From positions 30,667,544-30,731,543 of the forward strand of contig NC_084887.1 of the NCBI RefSeq assembly GCF_958979055.1: a DNA stretch of 64,000 nt, read 5' to 3'. Below the pieces are notes generated by a model, which was given only the letters and a program-made list of their open reading frames with translations, did not search any database and had not been told where the DNA came from. Below, piece after piece: positions 61,125 to 64,000 of this stretch; the first letter of the stretch is position 1; every line of letters begins with the position of its first letter. This DNA comes from Alnus glutinosa. Lineage: Eukaryota; Streptophyta; Magnoliopsida; Fagales; Betulaceae. Made by a program: the position numbers and the translations under genes.

Positions 61125-62099
61125 ATTGAGTATCTTACTTTGTTAATAAATTGGAGCTTGTGTTCTCATTTTTTAATACATCTTGAACTAATGCAACCTT
61201 TCTTCAACTTTATATTTCTTACTTTGTTAATAAAGTTTGAGTTTGTCCAAGAAAAAATTTAATTTTGATATAGATAGTATAGTGATAATATATGATAGAC
61301 TTGTATGATTATTATTGCAAAAAAGAAAAGAACAAAAGTTCTATCAATAGTACTTATATTTATCAAAATTGTAGTATTCTAATGATCTTAAGAGTTTAAT
61401 ACATAGTATTTTGTTATTTCTTTCATTCCTTTAAATTTCTTTGAACAGTTAAGCAAGTTGTTCGTCTATTTTACCTTTTTGTTTTTCCTTCGCATTGGAG
61501 TCATAATAGAGAAAGATGATGATAGTCAATATTAAGAAGCAAATAATGTTATATATCTTTAAGGAATTTTGATTATAGAAAATGAGAGAAAATCAGTACG
61601 AAAAAAACATACATGTTACACAATACAAGAAATGCCATATCAGTCGTACACCAAAACTGCCCTAATGCTGCACTAAGCTCCGCTAAAACATTCAGCAACC
61701 TAGAAAATAATTTATCCTTCCCAAAACACACATAAATTGCAAGACGTACATAAAAATGTAACAAACGTTTGTTTTGTTGAGATCTCAATTTTGACGAGTT
61801 CTGATTGAGATTCCAGTATAGACGTGGATGAATTACTTAACAAATTTCCTTATAAAATAATAGTTGTTCGTATTCAACCTGAAAACAAAGCACGTCACTG
61901 GAGCCCATTCTCATCTCATAAGCTTTTGCCTTGCGGTCCTTGAGGAGTCATAGTGACGTATGCTGGTGGAGTCATAGTGATGTCAGACTGAAGTCACGCT
62001 TATAACACTTCATGAATTCCCTCCATTGGATACCTCTATAAATACTGTGTGCATTCGAAAAACTAAATCTGTAGGAAACGGAAGTTGAGAAGCAGGAAA
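61125..62099. other. Spacer, no gene seen
   Basis: AT-rich. AATAAAGTTTGAG and AATAAATTGGAG near 61144 and 61228 may be old polyadenylation regions of the decayed gene copies. No supported ORF. Confidence 0.45.
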
Positions 62100-62800
62100 C
62101 GGAGTTGAGGAGACGCTATGGTTGGAGGAGGCACCTGAAACGAAAATGGAGGAAAAACTATGGGAAACAAAAATGGGGGAGAAGCTATAGTCAGAAGCGA
62201 CGCGGGAAATGAAAATGGAGGAGAAGTTATGGTTGGAGGTGACACCATAAATGAAAATGGAGGAAATGAGGATGGAGCCGAAGATGAAGGTATTGGCTGG
62301 GATTTGGGCGAGCCTGAGGAAGTACCGTATTGATATTACTCGAATTTCGGATATTGGTTATATTACCCAAATGATATTTGGGCCTTGGATGCCTTGGGAC
62401 AAGCCTTAGAACAATAGTGATGATTATGGACCAGAAGATAATGAATACATCTAATTATATCAACTATAACGAAGACATCGACATTAACATTGAATATGAT
62501 GGAAGACGTCGGGAATTAAGACATCATGGATAAGGAGCCTAAGGAAGTTCCGTACTTGTATTACCTGAATTATTGGTTATATTACCCAGATGATATTGGG
62601 TCATGGGCACCTTGGGACGAGCCTTGTACCGATGGTGATGATTATGGACCGAAAGATAATGAAAACCTCACTAGTTGCATCGACTATAACAATGCAAAAG
62701 GCAGTGAAGATCGAAGGCTCTTAGGTCACTTACCATTGATACCATCTCTCATATGCACTCTTAAAACATTATTTCACTCGGTATTTCTTAACTAACCAAA
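62100..62800 (+). pseudogene. Decayed copies 2 and 3 of the acidic-protein family
   Basis: From about 62135 one frame encodes degenerate tandem units of about 39 nt reading G-N-E-N-G-G-E-x-M-V-x-G-D. It then gives EDEGIGWDLGEPEEVPY and a stop, followed by YWLYYPNDIW. A second unit at 62538-62706 repeats EPKEVPYLYYLNYWLYYPDDIGSWAPWDEP, DGDDYGPKDNEN and IDYNN and is open as a 270-nt ORF (62526-62795). The copies share order and wording with 60804-61124. Stops and shifts make all of them probable pseudogenes; a short expressed protein from 62526 cannot be excluded. Confidence 0.45.
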
Positions 62801-63152
62801 CTTGAATTATAGTGTAAATGAATTGATTTACAAATTTTTAGAATATAATGTGATGCCTAATGCATGTACATTAAAAAGTTATAATATAGGTTTGGGAAGC
62901 AAAAATTTTATGTTTTATGGTTAGAGATAGTGAAAAATGGCAAGAAGGGATATCGAAGGTCTATTATTTATTTTGATTCCCTACTAGTTCTTGTCCCTAA
63001 AACTATTTTGGGAGGAAAAAGATGCTTGTAGTTATGTTATGTTTTATTTTTCCTTTGTAGTGAAAAAGAAAACAAAATAAAAAATATGAGTAAATATTTT
63101 AGTTTTTCTCTCCCTCTTTTTTTTTTTTAAATGAAAAAGGGTGATTACAAAC

Positions 63153-63334
63153 AGAGAAATGATCCCTACACTCATTTCTCACAACAGCCCCACAACAAGC
63201 TGACGTGGCTGGTAATATTTTATTATTTTTTTACAAAAAGAAATGAAAACAAAACAAAAAAATAATAAAATATTACCAGCCACGTCAGCTTGTTGTGGGT
63301 CTGTTGTGAGAAATGAGTGTATGGATCATTTTTC
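63153..63334. mobile_element. Foldback MITE upstream of DHAR
   Basis: Arms of about 75 bp (63157-63232 and 63257-63333) are almost perfect inverse complements, including GAGAAATGATCC, CTCATTTCTCACAACAG and ACAAGCTGACGTGGCTGG, around a loop of about 25 bp. Direct repeats TTACAAAC lie at 63145-63152 and 63335-63342 (9 bp with one mismatch if the ends are trimmed by one base). The end GAGAAATGAT matches the element at 37988, so both belong to one family. It lies 238 bp upstream of the DHAR start codon. Confidence 0.82.
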
Positions 63335-63571
63335 TTACAAACTAACCGTGCCACGTGCAAACCAATTGAGGCTGGTACGTGCCTACATGGACGTTTGTAC
63401 GGTAAAATCCAGGCTCTTCTACTCTTACCTTCCTCACAAAGACAAGGACCTCATCAATTCCTTGCTAAAATCTCACTCTTTTTGGCACAACCAAGCAAAT
63501 TACGAACAAAGTCCCAAGTTTCTCATTTGCGGAAGAAGAAAGTTTCAAGTTTCTCTCACGAACCAAAGCCA

Positions 63572-63809
63572 ATGTCGACCGTCAAAATTCAACCCACAGC
63601 GTGTGCGCTCTCTTCGACCGTCAGGCACATCGGCTTCTTCAATCTCCGGCTGCCCCGAGACGGCGTCGTTTCTTCCAAGAGCTTCAACCAGTCGAGACGC
63701 TACGGGACCAGAAGAGCCCTCGCGGTGTCAATGTCTTCTGCTTCGCAGTCGAACCCTCTTGAAGTCTGCGTCAAAGCTTCCATCACTACCCCCAACAAGC
63801 TCGGCGACT
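63572..63809 (+). CDS. DHAR3: Dehydroascorbate reductase, chloroplastic, first exon
   Basis: The enzyme reduces dehydroascorbate to ascorbate with glutathione (ascorbate-glutathione cycle, chloroplast). Only exon 1 is in the window: 79 codons plus one base before a GT donor (GACT|GTGAGA). Residues 1-57 are a Ser/Arg-rich transit peptide with few acidic residues. From residue 62, LEVCVKASITTPNKLGD is the conserved start of the GST-like thioredoxin fold of DHARs. The next residue, the catalytic Cys, is split by the intron. The plastid form is inferred from the presequence. The rest of the gene is to the right of the window; 63810-64000 is intron. Confidence 0.9.
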
Positions 63810-64000
63810 GTGAGAACTCTCTCTCTCAGTCTCTCTCTCTCCTTTTAATTGGGAATAAGATACTGCATTATACTGGAAATCATTATAAAGTGTTGGGAAT
63901 TGAGAACCTTGAAATCATTAATAAAAATGATTTCATCGTCATAACGAACATCAGAATGTTTAGAAACATAGCTAAAAGTAATTTATAAGCCATAATAGGT

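Noticed and set aside
62063..62248. Minus-strand Pro/Ser-rich ORF
   Set aside because: Antisense of the N-E-N-G-G minisatellite in the decayed acidic-protein gene; repetitive DNA gives open frames on both strands.

Overview
The window is nuclear DNA from a flowering plant, most likely a woody rosid eudicot (species not determined). It is AT-rich, its genes have GT-AG introns, and transposon debris fills the space between them. Six protein-coding genes can be supported. In order they are: (1) PROTEIN TARGETING TO STARCH 1 (PTST1-like, + strand, 8 coding exons, 2667-8973); (2) a DUF7054 / At4g22758-like small protein (+, 13125-13690); (3) a small C2-domain protein (-, 15492-16007); (4) a tandem paralogue of gene 2 (+, 21681-22818); (5) a full-length single-exon DELLA/GRAS gibberellin-response repressor (-, 44481-46262); (6) the first exon of a chloroplast dehydroascorbate reductase, DHAR3-like (+, 63572-63809), whose remainder lies beyond the window. 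These genes do not form a pathway. They act separately in starch granule biology, gibberellin signalling, ascorbate recycling, membrane or calcium-related functions, and an unknown role (DUF7054).

Layout: 1-1.8 kb holds transposon remnants and then three G-boxes upstream of PTST1. PTST1 (1.9-9.0 kb) carries a 653-bp Mutator-type MITE and a copia scrap in its introns. At 9.7-12.0 kb a non-autonomous hAT element has a second copy of its own family inserted inside it. At 12.8-22.8 kb the two DUF7054 paralogues flank the C2 gene, a LINE tail and another hAT element. At 24.7-27.4 kb lies a gag-only LTR retrotransposon with exact 5-bp target duplications, in which about 1.2 kb from mid-LTR to mid-gag has been inverted. 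From 27.4 to 44.4 kb there are no convincing genes, only duplications, PIF/Harbinger remains, a 102-bp foldback MITE and long microsatellites. DELLA follows at 44.5-46.3 kb. At 46.3-63 kb are an RNase H pseudogene, an LTR fragment, a retroposon with a 13-bp target duplication, a tRNA-derived SINE, and a decayed three-copy acidic-protein family. A foldback MITE then sits just upstream of DHAR.

I found no undescribed multi-gene system. The most informative observations are the self-nested hAT pair, the internally inverted gag-only retrotransposon, the two foldback MITEs of one family with 9-bp target duplications, the uORF start shared by the DUF7054 paralogues, and the DELLE (instead of DELLA) motif. 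All homology calls come from reading the translated sequence by eye and from recalled family knowledge; no search was run.
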